From NCBI GenBank assembly GCA_020630915.1, contig JAHDIF010000009.1, positions 47,680 to 111,679 of the forward strand: a DNA stretch of 64,000 nucleotides. The letters are read 5' to 3'. The stretch comes from Dokdonia sp. GTDB taxonomy: Bacteria; Bacteroidota; Bacteroidia; Flavobacteriales; Flavobacteriaceae. Each line of letters starts with the position of its first letter. Within the stretch, counting starts at the first letter, position 1. The translations under genes were made by a program, and so were the position numbers. The notes beneath the pieces are model-generated. The model was given only the letters and a program-made list of their open reading frames with translations. It was not told the origin of the DNA and searched no databases. Of this stretch, positions 50,564-60,520 are shown one piece after another.

Positions 50564-52597
50564 TTATAAATCTACTACAATCCCTCCGAAGATATTAAAC
50601 TGAGGGGCTGGTTCAAAATATCGCCCTCCAAAAGCATTAATCCTCACATTATCTGTATACTCTTGATTAAGCAAATTATTCGCTCCTAGATAAGGTCTTA
50701 TCTGGGCATTCCTATAATCAAAAACATAACCCACTCTCACGTTTATCAACTCATAGCCGCTCACCTGCACATCATTAGAATCATTAGCAAATTGTGCTCC
50801 TACTAAATTTGCAATCACACTTGCGTGAAAACCACTTTTAGCAGCATGCTGCAACTCTATACTAGTGTTATGCTTAGGTATTCCTGGCAAGAAATTACCT
50901 TCAAAATTATCACCAGAGATTTGGTAATCGCTGTACCTAAACTCTGAAAAGGCATAAGAGAATGTCGCTTTCCACGCTTTCGCGAAAGCATAACTACCTT
51001 CAACCTCAACACCTATACGTTCTGTTTCTCCAGCATTTCTAAAGAACTCCCTGTCTGGAAAGGCCGCTAACTCAAAAGGAACAAGATCATCTTTTGTATT
51101 GATCAGAAAACCAACAACGCTATATTGCAATGAACCAATAACACTCCTGATTCCCAAATCTAAGTTTATAGATTTTTGCGCCTCTAGCCCTTCATTAAAC
51201 CCTTGTATGCCCGATGGATTTGCCGAAAGTTCTGAAAGTGTAGGGGTTTCAAAACTCGTAGACAGATTGGTAAAAATAGTATGACTTCTAGACAGCTCAT
51301 AATTTACACCTAAGCTAGGGTTAAAGGAAGAAAGTATAATATCTCCAGAGTCGTCACCATTACTCAAGAATGCATCTTGCGCCACTAGCTTATTATAATC
51401 ATACCGTATTCCTCCTGTGAGATACCACTTATTTAGAGTAAGGTGATCTAACAGATAAATACCTACATTGGTAAATCGTTCTTTTTGATCTAATGTTTGT
51501 TCTCCTATGTCACCTTCTAAATTTCTAAAACGTTTCCTATCATCACTTTGATATCCAAAGTCATACCCAACTTTCAAGGTATTATTTTTAATAGAATGAG
51601 ATATGCTGGCTCCTTGTCCCATATAATTTCGACCTAAGTCTATTGCTCCGCCAAATTCAAATGGGAGCTTCCCATTAAATTGCCTATTGCTATAAAAAGC
51701 ATAACTTGCTGCGGCCGTTTTTTTTGACAACTGCCAATCTAGACTGGCGCCTACTTTAAACTGCTGTACCGCTTCTTCGGTAGCAAAATCTATATTGTTT
51801 TGTCGTGCCTGACGCCTGTCGTGCTGCACTTCCTCAAGTGTAAGACCTCCAGGATCTTCTGCAAGTGGTGAGTCGCTGTAGTTAAGTATGGTTGTAAGGT
51901 GTATATTTTCGCGTAAGCGGAAAGCTCCTTTAAAATTGGTGTTGACCTGTTCAAAACCGCTCTGATCTCTATACCCATTAGAGCGACCATAATTTGCGTG
52001 AAAAAGATAATTTGCATCTGCATCTCCTATCCCAGCTGTCGCTTGGTAATTTTGAAACCCAAAAGATCCTGCTCCTACTTTCCAAGTAGAAAAATTACCT
52101 CGCAACGTATCAAAAGTCTTTGTGGTTAAAGAAATGACACCTCCCGAAGCATTACCATAAAGACTTGAACTAGAACCTTTAATGATTTCCAACCGCTCTA
52201 TAATTCCAAGATTTAGATTATCTAATTGTCCCTGTCCATCTGGCGTGGTTTCTGGAATGCCATCTACTATAAGTTTAATCCCTCGTATCCCAAAACTAGA
52301 TCGCGCACCAAAACCACGAATAGAGATACGTAAGTCTTGAGCAAAGTTTGTTGCATTTTGAGTAAATACGCCTGGCGCTTGCTGCACAAATTCTTGCAAG
52401 GAAGTTTGTTGTCTAGTGACATCTTCTTGAGTACCGCTATACACAGATATGGCAGATGTACTTTTACGCAATGAATTAGGAATTCTGTTTACTTGCAATA
52501 AAACAGTGTCTAATTGTTGCTCTGGGATAGAATCATTTTGTGCAAAACATACTTGGATTACACTTAAAAAAACGAGTAGTAAGCTTGATCTTTTCAA
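50564..52597 (-). CDS. TonB-dependent receptor (siderophore/FecA-like)
   Basis: Plug ISIRGFGARSSFGIRGIKLIVDGIPETTPDGQGQLDNLNLG; C-terminal barrel. Confidence 0.9.
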   Translation of the reverse strand: MKRSSLLLVFLSVIQVCFAQNDSIPEQQLDTVLLQVNRIPNSLRKSTSAISVYSGTQEDVTRQQTSLQEFVQQAPGVFTQNATNFAQDLRISIRGFGARSSFGIRGIKLIVDGIPETTPDGQGQLDNLNLGIIERLEIIKGSSSSLYGNASGGVISLTTKTFDTLRGNFSTWKVGAGSFGFQNYQATAGIGDADANYLFHANYGRSNGYRDQSGFEQVNTNFKGAFRLRENIHLTTILNYSDSPLAEDPGGLTLEEVQHDRRQARQNNIDFATEEAVQQFKVGASLDWQLSKKTAAASYAFYSNRQFNGKLPFEFGGAIDLGRNYMGQGASISHSIKNNTLKVGYDFGYQSDDRKRFRNLEGDIGEQTLDQKERFTNVGIYLLDHLTLNKWYLTGGIRYDYNKLVAQDAFLSNGDDSGDIILSSFNPSLGVNYELSRSHTIFTNLSTSFETPTLSELSANPSGIQGFNEGLEAQKSINLDLGIRSVIGSLQYSVVGFLINTKDDLVPFELAAFPDREFFRNAGETERIGVEVEGSYAFAKAWKATFSYAFSEFRYSDYQISGDNFEGNFLPGIPKHNTSIELQHAAKSGFHASVIANLVGAQFANDSNDVQVSGYELINVRVGYVFDYRNAQIRPYLGANNLLNQEYTDNVRINAFGGRYFEPAPQFNIFGGIVVDL
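50976..50989. repeat. palindrome GCTTTCGCGAAAGC (in TonB receptor, AFAKA frame)
   Basis: Exact; encodes YAFAKAW. Confidence 0.97.
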
Positions 52598-52760
52598 AAG
52601 CTAATTTTTCTTGAAAAGTACAAGCTTCAAAAGACATCGCAAAATAGATATTCACAAAAAGAAAAGGATCTTCTCTAAGAAACCTAACTCCATAGAAAAA
52701 CCCTATCCAACTATCTGTTAGAATAATGTTATGAACGCTTAAACAATACGACCTAAGCCG

Positions 52761-52768
52761 TATATTTG
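52761..52768 (+). promoter_or_regulatory. -10 element of the suf operon (TATATTTG)
   Basis: TAnnTTTG match 27 bp before the sufA ATG. Confidence 0.55.
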
Positions 52769-52787
52769 CAAAACATTTAAAAGTACT

Positions 52788-53117
52788 ATGATTACAGTAA
52801 GTCCAGAAGCAAAAATTAAGGTAGCCGCTCTTATGCAAGATGACGGTTACGATATCGCTACAGACTACGTGCGCGTAGGTGTGACTAGTGGTGGATGTAG
52901 CGGCCTTTCATACGAACTTAAATTTGATAAAACCCAGTCAGAAGGCGACAAGGTTTTTGAAGATAATGACGTAAAATTAATAGTAGATAAAAAAAGTTTC
53001 CTTTACCTCATAGGTACTACGCTAGAATATAGTGGTGGACTAAACGGAAAAGGATTTGTGTTTAACAACCCCAATGCACAGCGTACCTGTGGTTGTGGAG
53101 AGAGTTTTTCACTATAA
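52788..53117 (+). CDS. sufA: A-type iron-sulfur carrier protein
   Basis: GVTSGGCSGLSYELKFD and RTCGCGESFSL cysteines. Confidence 0.92.
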   Translation: MITVSPEAKIKVAALMQDDGYDIATDYVRVGVTSGGCSGLSYELKFDKTQSEGDKVFEDNDVKLIVDKKSFLYLIGTTLEYSGGLNGKGFVFNNPNAQRTCGCGESFSL

Positions 53118-53124
53118 GTAATAC

Positions 53125-53138
53125 GCTTTCGCGAAAGC
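53125..53138. repeat. palindrome GCTTTCGCGAAAGC (sufA-sufB intergenic)
   Basis: Exact; 20-bp extended form. Confidence 0.97.
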
Positions 53139-53162
53139 GTAGACAAGCTAGAAAAAGATATC

Positions 53163-54608
53163 ATGGCATATACTGAAGATGATTTAAGGGAAGAATTAAA
53201 AACCAAAGAATATGAGTACGGTTTTTATACAGACATCGAGTCTGATACATTTCCTATAGGATTAAACGAAGACATCGTTCGTGCAATTTCTAAGAAAAAG
53301 GAAGAGCCAGAATGGATGACAGAGTGGCGCTTAGAGGCCTATAGAGCTTGGGAACAAATGGAAGAGCCAGAATGGGCTAATGTGCACTACGAGAAGCCTG
53401 ACTTTCAAGCGATTGCTTACTACTCTGCTCCGGTAGCTGTAGACCCGAACAAAACACTTGATGACGTAGATCCAGATCTTCTTGCAATGTACAAGAAACT
53501 AGGCATCTCCGTAGATGAGCAAAAGAAAATGAATAATATCGCGATGGATATCGTGGTAGATTCAGTATCTGTAGCAACCACATTTAAAGATACATTAGCC
53601 AAAAAAGGTATCATCTTTATGCCTATTTCCGAAGCCATTCAAGAACATCCTGAACTGGTAAAAAAATATATAGGTTCTGTAGTACCTAGAAAAGATAATT
53701 TTTATGCGGCCTTAAACAGCGCTGTATTTTCAGATGGATCTTTCTGCTATATTCCCAAAGGCGTTCGGTGCCCTATGGAACTTTCTACCTATTTTAGAAT
53801 TAACCAAGCAGGAACAGGACAGTTCGAAAGAACACTAGTCATTGCAGATGAAGGTAGTTATGTAAGTTACCTAGAAGGCTGTACTGCTCCTAGCCGTGAT
53901 GAGAATCAATTGCATGCTGCCGTAGTAGAGCTTATTGCACTAGACGATGCAGAGATTAAGTACTCTACTGTGCAAAACTGGTTTCCAGGAAATGCAGAAG
54001 GGAAAGGTGGTGTTTACAATTTTGTAACAAAGCGTGGTATTTGCGAGAAGAATGCTAAAATTTCTTGGACCCAAGTAGAGACAGGATCTGCCGTTACTTG
54101 GAAGTATCCTTCTTGCGTATTAAAAGGAGATAACTCTATTGGCGAATTCTATTCTATAGCGGTAACTAACAACTATCAGCAAGCAGATACGGGAACAAAA
54201 ATGATACACCTGGGTAAAAACACCAAGAGCACTATTATATCCAAAGGTATATCTGCAGGAAAATCACAGAACTCATATAGAGGTCTGGTACAAATAGGAG
54301 GACGTGCAGAGAATGCCCGTAACTTCTCACAATGTGATAGTTTATTAATGGGTAATGACTGTGGTGCGCACACTTTCCCATACATAGAGGCAAAAAACAA
54401 GACAGCACAAATAGAGCACGAAGCTACAACAAGTAAAATAGGTGAAGATCAAATTTTCTATTGTAACCAGCGTGGTATTGACACAGAAAAAGCGATTGCT
54501 CTTATTGTAAACGGGTTTAGTAAAGAAGTACTCAACAAGCTTCCAATGGAGTTTGCGGTAGAAGCTCAAAAACTACTTGAAATTAGTTTAGAAGGATCTG
54601 TTGGGTAG
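53163..54608 (+). CDS. sufB: Fe-S cluster assembly protein SufB
   Basis: [48 protein letters not shown]. Confidence 0.96.
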   Translation: MAYTEDDLREELKTKEYEYGFYTDIESDTFPIGLNEDIVRAISKKKEEPEWMTEWRLEAYRAWEQMEEPEWANVHYEKPDFQAIAYYSAPVAVDPNKTLDDVDPDLLAMYKKLGISVDEQKKMNNIAMDIVVDSVSVATTFKDTLAKKGIIFMPISEAIQEHPELVKKYIGSVVPRKDNFYAALNSAVFSDGSFCYIPKGVRCPMELSTYFRINQAGTGQFERTLVIADEGSYVSYLEGCTAPSRDENQLHAAVVELIALDDAEIKYSTVQNWFPGNAEGKGGVYNFVTKRGICEKNAKISWTQVETGSAVTWKYPSCVLKGDNSIGEFYSIAVTNNYQQADTGTKMIHLGKNTKSTIISKGISAGKSQNSYRGLVQIGGRAENARNFSQCDSLLMGNDCGAHTFPYIEAKNKTAQIEHEATTSKIGEDQIFYCNQRGIDTEKAIALIVNGFSKEVLNKLPMEFAVEAQKLLEISLEGSVG

Positions 54609-54646
54609 GCGTATTCTTATTAAAACAATCATCATTTAACATAATC

Positions 54647-55759
54647 ATGAACAGAATTTTAATTGTATTTCTCGCAACAACTTTCTTGATTTCCTGCAAA
54701 GGAGAACAAAAAGAAGCTACAGCTACAAATAAACCTGAAGTTAAAATGTATCGACTAGATGGAGGTACAATAATGGTAAATAATCTTCAGATATTTTCTC
54801 AAGGAGATTTATATAAAGGAGAAACAAAGCAATTTGCAAACAGTTATTTTATAATTGAGCATCCTAAAGGTAAATTGGTTTGGGATACTGGATTGCCTAA
54901 TAATTTAGTAGGGAAAGAACCTCTTACATCTCCAGATGGTAATTTTACAGTATCTAGAAAAGTGACATCAGGCAATCAATTAAGATTGTTAGGTCTGGCT
55001 CCTTCAGATATTGATTTTCTAGCATTGTCGCATACCCATTTTGATCATACAGGTGGAGCCTCTGTGTTTAAAGATGCCACGTGGTTGGTTCAAGAAAAAG
55101 AATATGTTCACGTAAGAAACGAGGAGAATCAGATAAAAAATCCAGATCAGTATAATGCCATCAAAAATCTTAATAAAATCAGAATAATAAATGGAGATTA
55201 TGATGTTTTTGGCGATGGTACTGTTGTTATAAAATCTATGCCAGGTCACACACCCGGACATTGCGCTTTATTTGTAGATCTAGCCTCTGGTCCCGTATTG
55301 CTTTCTGGAGATTTATATCATTTTGATGAAAATCGTGATAACAAAGGCATTCCTAGCTTCAACACAAGTATAGAAGAAACAAAAGAAAGTTTTGAGGCTT
55401 TTGAAGCTTTCGCGAAAGCAAAAAATGCAAAAATCATACTACAACACGAGCTTGACGACTTTAGTCAGACTATAAAAGGTGAGTTTATTTATCTAGAGGA
55501 CGCAGCCGTTTTTAAAGGGGATAACTTCATTTACGGTGTGAAGATAGATGAAAAAATGCGTGAGCTTGCAGAGCAAGTAACATCTAAACAAAGAGATCAA
55601 TACGATATGGTTCCTGTTACCATAAATGGCTCAATAAACCCAAAACCTGAAGGCACTGAAGGGTGGGATGAAATCATTACAATTAAAGAGATATTAGAAA
55701 TAAAAGAACCTACAAATGAAGGTTCTATTAAAATAGAAGGCGATCAAGCGTCTAATTAA
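54647..55759 (+). CDS. MBL-fold metallohydrolase lipoprotein, N-acyl-homoserine-lactonase-like
   Basis: Lipobox [38 protein letters not shown]. Confidence 0.85.
   Translation: MNRILIVFLATTFLISCKGEQKEATATNKPEVKMYRLDGGTIMVNNLQIFSQGDLYKGETKQFANSYFIIEHPKGKLVWDTGLPNNLVGKEPLTSPDGNFTVSRKVTSGNQLRLLGLAPSDIDFLALSHTHFDHTGGASVFKDATWLVQEKEYVHVRNEENQIKNPDQYNAIKNLNKIRIINGDYDVFGDGTVVIKSMPGHTPGHCALFVDLASGPVLLSGDLYHFDENRDNKGIPSFNTSIEETKESFEAFEAFAKAKNAKIILQHELDDFSQTIKGEFIYLEDAAVFKGDNFIYGVKIDEKMRELAEQVTSKQRDQYDMVPVTINGSINPKPEGTEGWDEIITIKEILEIKEPTNEGSIKIEGDQASN
55405..55418. repeat. palindrome GCTTTCGCGAAAGC (in MBL-fold CDS, AFAKA frame)
   Basis: Exact; encodes EAFAKAK. Confidence 0.97.
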
Positions 55760-55767
55760 GTATAGCT

Positions 55768-56517
55768 ATGTTAAAAGTAAATAACCTGCGTGCAGGAATT
55801 GAAGAAAAAGAAATTCTTAAAGGAATTAATCTAGAAATAAAAGCCGGAGAAGTACACGCTATTATGGGGCCTAACGGTTCTGGAAAAAGCACACTTTCAT
55901 CTGTAATTGCAGGAAAAGAAGAGTACGAAGTTCTAGATGGAGATATCTTGCTTAATGGAGAATCTATTTTAGAGATGGACCCAGAAGAACGTGCTCATGA
56001 AGGTGTGTTTTTATCATTTCAATACCCGGTAGAAATTCCAGGTGTCACAGTAACTAACTTCATAAAAACAGCAATCAATGAGTCGCGCAAAGCTCGTGGC
56101 CTTGAAGATATGCCTGCCAGTGATATGCTTAAGATGATTAGAGAAAAATCTGAACTTCTAGAAATAGACCGTAAGTTTTTGTCTAGATCTCTTAACGAAG
56201 GTTTTTCTGGAGGAGAGAAAAAACGTAATGAGATTTTCCAGATGGCGATGCTCGAGCCTAAATTATCCATACTAGATGAAACAGATTCTGGTCTTGATAT
56301 TGACGCCTTGCGTATTGTAGCAAACGGTGTAAACAAATTGCGTAGTGAAGATAACGCGGTTCTTGTAATCACTCATTATCAGAGATTGTTAGAATACATC
56401 GTGCCAGACGTAGTACATGTACTCGTAGATGGAAAGATCGTAAAGACTGGTGGTAAAGAACTAGCACTAGAACTAGAAGAAAAAGGATACGATTGGATCA
56501 AAGCAGAACTTGCTTAA
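55768..56517 (+). CDS. sufC: Fe-S cluster assembly ATPase SufC
   Basis: [42 protein letters not shown]. Confidence 0.96.
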   Translation: MLKVNNLRAGIEEKEILKGINLEIKAGEVHAIMGPNGSGKSTLSSVIAGKEEYEVLDGDILLNGESILEMDPEERAHEGVFLSFQYPVEIPGVTVTNFIKTAINESRKARGLEDMPASDMLKMIREKSELLEIDRKFLSRSLNEGFSGGEKKRNEIFQMAMLEPKLSILDETDSGLDIDALRIVANGVNKLRSEDNAVLVITHYQRLLEYIVPDVVHVLVDGKIVKTGGKELALELEEKGYDWIKAELA

Positions 56518-56528
56518 AAAAGAAAAAA

Positions 56529-57842
56529 ATGTCGTTAAAAGATAAACTAGTTTCATCACACATTGTTTTTCAGGAAAGTCTGGATCCAGATAGCCCTATC
56601 TATGATGTGCGTAATGAAGCCATCAAGCATTTTGAAGAAGCCGGTTTCCCTACAAAAAAGGATGAAGCCTGGAAGTATACTTCGCTTAACAAGATTATAA
56701 AACCAGACTACAGCATATTCCCTAATGGAGAAGCAGGTCTTGATTATAAAGATGTAAAAAGATACTTTTTGCATAGCCTAGACACCTATAAAATTGTGTT
56801 TATAGATGGCGTGTTTAGCAGCCACCTAAGTGAGACCACCCATGCGGGTATAGATGTTTGTACAATGCGTAGTGCCCTTACAAAGTCGAAGTACAAAGCC
56901 GTTATAGATGTTTATTTTAATAAAATAGCACCCAAAGAAAGCTTAATAAGTCTTAATACCGCCTTTGCAAAAGAAGGAGCCTATATCAACATCCCAAAAA
57001 ACAAAGTAGCAGATAAGCCTATTGAGATCATTCATTTTTCTACGGGTAACGAAGCTGCCACAATGTTGCAACCTAGAAATCTTGTAGTAGCAGGAGAAAA
57101 TGCCGAAGTGCAAATTATAGAACGTCACCAGAGTCTTACAGAAAACCCTGTTCTTACCAATAGCGTGACAGAAATTTTTGCAGATAAAAGAGCAAACGTA
57201 GATTACTATAAAATTCAAAACGATACCCCAGAAGCATCCCTTATTGACAATACCTATGTAGATCAATATGATGACACTATTGTAAGCGTTCATACCTTTT
57301 CTTTAGGAGGTAAGCTTACGCGAAATAACCTCAACTTTTATCAAAAAGGAGAGCATATAGACAGTATTCTTAAAGGGGTAACCATTATAGGAGAAAAGCA
57401 ACACGTAGATCACAATACACTCGTACATCATGCACAACCTAACTGCGAGAGTCATCAAGATTATAAAGGAATTTATGATGATAACTCAACCGGTGTTTTT
57501 AATGGAAAAGTGTATGTAGATAAAATTGCACAAAAGACAAACGCCTATCAGTCTAACAATAATATCCTTGTAGATGATAAAGCAACGATTAACTCAAAGC
57601 CACAGCTAGAGATTTTTGCAGATGATGTTCGTTGTTCTCACGGTTGTACTATAGGACAACTAGATGAAAGTGCATTATTTTACCTGCGCTCAAGAGGAAT
57701 TCCTAAAAAGGAAGCGAGAGCACTGCTTATGTATGCCTTTGCCAATACCGTTTTAGAAAGCGTAAAAATACCTCAGCTCAAAGAACGTATTACAAAACAG
57801 ATCGCAAATAAACTTGGAGTAAATGTTGGATTTGCATTATAA
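56529..57842 (+). CDS. sufD: Fe-S cluster assembly protein SufD
   Basis: KDEAWKYTSLN, HTFSLGGKLTRNNLNF, CSHGCTIGQLDESALFYLRSRGI. Confidence 0.94.
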   Translation: MSLKDKLVSSHIVFQESLDPDSPIYDVRNEAIKHFEEAGFPTKKDEAWKYTSLNKIIKPDYSIFPNGEAGLDYKDVKRYFLHSLDTYKIVFIDGVFSSHLSETTHAGIDVCTMRSALTKSKYKAVIDVYFNKIAPKESLISLNTAFAKEGAYINIPKNKVADKPIEIIHFSTGNEAATMLQPRNLVVAGENAEVQIIERHQSLTENPVLTNSVTEIFADKRANVDYYKIQNDTPEASLIDNTYVDQYDDTIVSVHTFSLGGKLTRNNLNFYQKGEHIDSILKGVTIIGEKQHVDHNTLVHHAQPNCESHQDYKGIYDDNSTGVFNGKVYVDKIAQKTNAYQSNNNILVDDKATINSKPQLEIFADDVRCSHGCTIGQLDESALFYLRSRGIPKKEARALLMYAFANTVLESVKIPQLKERITKQIANKLGVNVGFAL

Positions 57843-57941
57843 CTCAATCTAATGTTTAAAATATAAAATCTGCTTTCTAACGAATGCGGATTTTTTTGTT
57901 AAGAGCATCTTTAATCCTATGTATATCAATCGTTCAAACCG

Positions 57942-57949
57942 TATCTTTG
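57942..57949 (+). promoter_or_regulatory. -10 element upstream of sufS (TATCTTTG)
   Basis: TAnnTTTG match 24 bp before ATG. Confidence 0.45.
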
Positions 57950-57965
57950 TGTCAAAGAATTTGTT

Positions 57966-59180
57966 ATGTTAGACATTAATAAAATACGAGAAGATTTTCC
58001 TATTCTCAAACGAGAAGTAAACGGGAAGCCTCTTGTGTATTTTGACAATGCAGCTACCTCGCAAACCCCTCAGGTAGTCATAGACGCCATTGTAGATTAT
58101 TACAGCACATACAATGCAAATATTCACAGAGGCGTACATTCTTTAAGCCAAGAAGCGACGGACGCTTACGAGCAGGCACGTATAAAAATTCAGAAGCATT
58201 TTAATGCAGCACAATCTTATGAGATTATTTTCACCTCTGGTACGACGCACAGTATCAATCTTGTTTCCAGTGGTTTTGAATCTCTTATAAATCAAGGTGA
58301 TGAGGTATTACTTTCGGCTTTAGAACATCATAGCAATATCGTGCCGTGGCAAATGTTGTGTGAAAAAACAGGAGCTACTTTAAAAGTGATTCCTATGACA
58401 CAAAGTGGGGAGTTAGATATGGCCGCTTTCGCAAAAGCAGTTACCCCAAAAACAAAATTAGTATTTGTAAATCACGTATCCAACGCACTAGGAACAGTTA
58501 ATGATATTAAAACTATCATAGCCAAAGCCCATAGTGTAGGAGCTGCTGTCCTAATTGATGGTGCGCAAGCAACCCCTCACATCAAGCCAGATGTTCAAGC
58601 ATTAGATGTAGATTTTTATGTCTGTTCTGCACATAAAATATGCGGCCCTACGGGAGTGGGTATCCTTTACGGAAAGCAAGAGTGGCTGGATAAATTACCT
58701 CCGTATCAAGGTGGTGGAGAAATGATAGAAACCGTTACGTTTGAAAAAACAACCTATGCCGGTTTGCCTCATAAATTTGAAGCAGGCACTCCTAATATAT
58801 GTGGCGGTATTGCTACTGGTGTCGGGTTAGATTATATGAATAGTATTGGTTTTGATACTATTGCAACGTATGAAAACGAGTTGCTTACATATGCCACAGA
58901 AAAGCTCATTGCCATTGATGGGTTAAAAATTTATGGTACTTCAAAAGAAAAAACTGCAGTAATCTCTTTTAATGTAGGAGAAATTCACCCTTATGACATA
59001 GGTACTATTTTAGACAAGCTAGGAATTGCTGTACGTACGGGACATCATTGTGCGCAGCCTATTATGGACTTTTATAAGATACCTGGAACTGTGCGCGCCT
59101 CATTTAGCTTTTACAATACGATGGAGGAAATAGATATTTTTGTTGCTGGCTTAGAAAAAGCAGTATTAATGTTATCATAA
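57966..59180 (+). CDS. sufS: cysteine desulfurase SufS
   Basis: YFDNAATSQTP, SAHKICGPTGVGILYG, VRTGHHCAQPIMDFY. Confidence 0.96.
   Translation: MLDINKIREDFPILKREVNGKPLVYFDNAATSQTPQVVIDAIVDYYSTYNANIHRGVHSLSQEATDAYEQARIKIQKHFNAAQSYEIIFTSGTTHSINLVSSGFESLINQGDEVLLSALEHHSNIVPWQMLCEKTGATLKVIPMTQSGELDMAAFAKAVTPKTKLVFVNHVSNALGTVNDIKTIIAKAHSVGAAVLIDGAQATPHIKPDVQALDVDFYVCSAHKICGPTGVGILYGKQEWLDKLPPYQGGGEMIETVTFEKTTYAGLPHKFEAGTPNICGGIATGVGLDYMNSIGFDTIATYENELLTYATEKLIAIDGLKIYGTSKEKTAVISFNVGEIHPYDIGTILDKLGIAVRTGHHCAQPIMDFYKIPGTVRASFSFYNTMEEIDIFVAGLEKAVLMLS
58425..58438. repeat. palindrome variant GCTTTCGCAAAAGC (in sufS, AFAKA frame)
   Basis: 13/14; encodes AAFAKAV. Confidence 0.8.
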
Positions 59181-59225
59181 TTATTAACTTTCTTTGGTCA
59201 GTCTGTCAGTCTCGTACTTAGGCAT

Positions 59226-59233
59226 TATCTTTG
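59226..59233 (+). promoter_or_regulatory. -10 element upstream of sufE (TATCTTTG)
   Basis: TAnnTTTG match before ATG 59252. Confidence 0.4.
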
Positions 59234-59251
59234 TTTCACTAATTAGTACTT

Positions 59252-59677
59252 ATGAGTAGTATACAAAAAATACAAGAAGAAATCATTGATGAGTTCTCTA
59301 TGTTTGACGACTGGATGCAACGCTATGAGTATATGATAGACTTGGGTAAATCTTTACCCCTTATCAATGAAGCGTACAAAACAGATGATTACATTATAAA
59401 AGGCTGCCAGAGTAAAGTATGGGTACACGCTCAAATGGAGGATAATAAAATACATTTTACTGCAGATAGTGATGCTATTATTACTAAAGGAATTATAGCC
59501 ATTTTAATTAGAGCTTTTTCAGGACAATCTCCTCAAGATATTATTGATGCAGATACGGCTTTTATAGATGAGATAGGTCTCAAAGAACACCTTTCGCCTA
59601 CGCGCGCAAACGGTCTTGTAAGCATGATAAAAGAAATAAAGCTCTATGCGGTAGCATACCAAACACAATTAAATTAA
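59252..59677 (+). CDS. sufE: SufE family protein
   Basis: FDDWMQRYEYMIDLGKSLP, IKGCQSKVWV. Confidence 0.94.
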   Translation: MSSIQKIQEEIIDEFSMFDDWMQRYEYMIDLGKSLPLINEAYKTDDYIIKGCQSKVWVHAQMEDNKIHFTADSDAIITKGIIAILIRAFSGQSPQDIIDADTAFIDEIGLKEHLSPTRANGLVSMIKEIKLYAVAYQTQLN

Positions 59678-59682
59678 ACGCT

Positions 59683-60006
59683 ATGAGCGAAGAAATAAAT
59701 ACAGAAGAACTAGGTGACAAAATAGTACGAGTACTTAAAACTATTTATGATCCAGAAATACCGGTAGACATTTACGAACTAGGTCTTATTTACGATGTGT
59801 TTGTAAATGAAGACATGGATACTAAAATCCTTATGACTCTTACCACACCTAATTGCCCCGTAGCAGAAACACTTCCTAAAGAAGTTGAAGACAAAGTGAA
59901 GTCACTTAAAGATGTAAACGATTGTGAGGTAGAAATCACTTTTGACCCTCCTTGGAGTCAAGATCTTATGAGTGAAGAAGCAAAGCTAGAATTAGGGATG
60001 CTATAA
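59683..60006 (+). CDS. SufT/DUF59 (MIP18-type) protein
   Basis: VLKTIYDPEIPVDIYELGLIYDV, TTPNCPVAETLP. Confidence 0.9.
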   Translation: MSEEINTEELGDKIVRVLKTIYDPEIPVDIYELGLIYDVFVNEDMDTKILMTLTTPNCPVAETLPKEVEDKVKSLKDVNDCEVEITFDPPWSQDLMSEEAKLELGML

Positions 60007-60007
60007 T

Positions 60008-60517
60008 ATGGCTGGAGAGATCGTAAATAGAGTAGCTCAAAGTACCCTAATTACTTTTAATCTAGAGGAACTTTACGTACCAGGAGAAAGGAAGTTAATA
60101 GACATCTCACAGTGGTTAGATCAAGGATTTATATTACGAGAGAAAAGCTTTCGCGAAAGCGTAAAAAACCACAACTATCTTCCTTACCAAGACACCTTAG
60201 TTGCACTTACTTGCAGTACAGATGCCATTGTTCCAGCTTGGGCCTATATGCTTGTCGCAACTACCTTAAATGCATATGCCAGAAAAGTAGTTCAAGGTAA
60301 TCTCGAAACCTTAGAAACGATATTATTTACGGAGGAAATCTCAAAAATTGATATCACTCCCTATAAAAACGTACCTGTAATTGTAAAAGGCTGTTCCAAC
60401 AAACCTGTTCCTCAAAATGCCTATCTACTTCTCATTGAAAAATTACAACCCGTTGCGCGCAGTTTGATGTTTGGCGAAGCGTGCTCTGCAGTCCCATTAT
60501 TTAAAAAAAAGAAATAA
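60008..60517 (+). CDS. DUF2480 family protein
   Basis: Suf-linked flavobacterial family; LVALTCSTDAIVPAWAYMLV. Confidence 0.8.
   Translation: MAGEIVNRVAQSTLITFNLEELYVPGERKLIDISQWLDQGFILREKSFRESVKNHNYLPYQDTLVALTCSTDAIVPAWAYMLVATTLNAYARKVVQGNLETLETILFTEEISKIDITPYKNVPVIVKGCSNKPVPQNAYLLLIEKLQPVARSLMFGEACSAVPLFKKKK
60147..60160. repeat. palindrome GCTTTCGCGAAAGC (in DUF2480 CDS, FRES frame)
   Basis: Exact; encodes KSFRESV. Confidence 0.97.
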
Positions 60518-60520
60518 GAA

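Noticed and set aside
53003-53206. - strand ORF containing STLSRKR
   Set aside because: Antisense to sufA/sufB and generated by the palindrome.
4511-60160. Palindrome as a ParB parS site, dif site or integron/transposon end
   Set aside because: The sequence differs from parS (TGTTTCACGTGAAACA) and dif; copies lack transposase genes, target-site duplications and a conserved longer element.
4511-60160. Palindrome as a plain intrinsic terminator
   Set aside because: Copies lie within many CDSs and lack a following T tract; real terminators are separate nearby hairpins.
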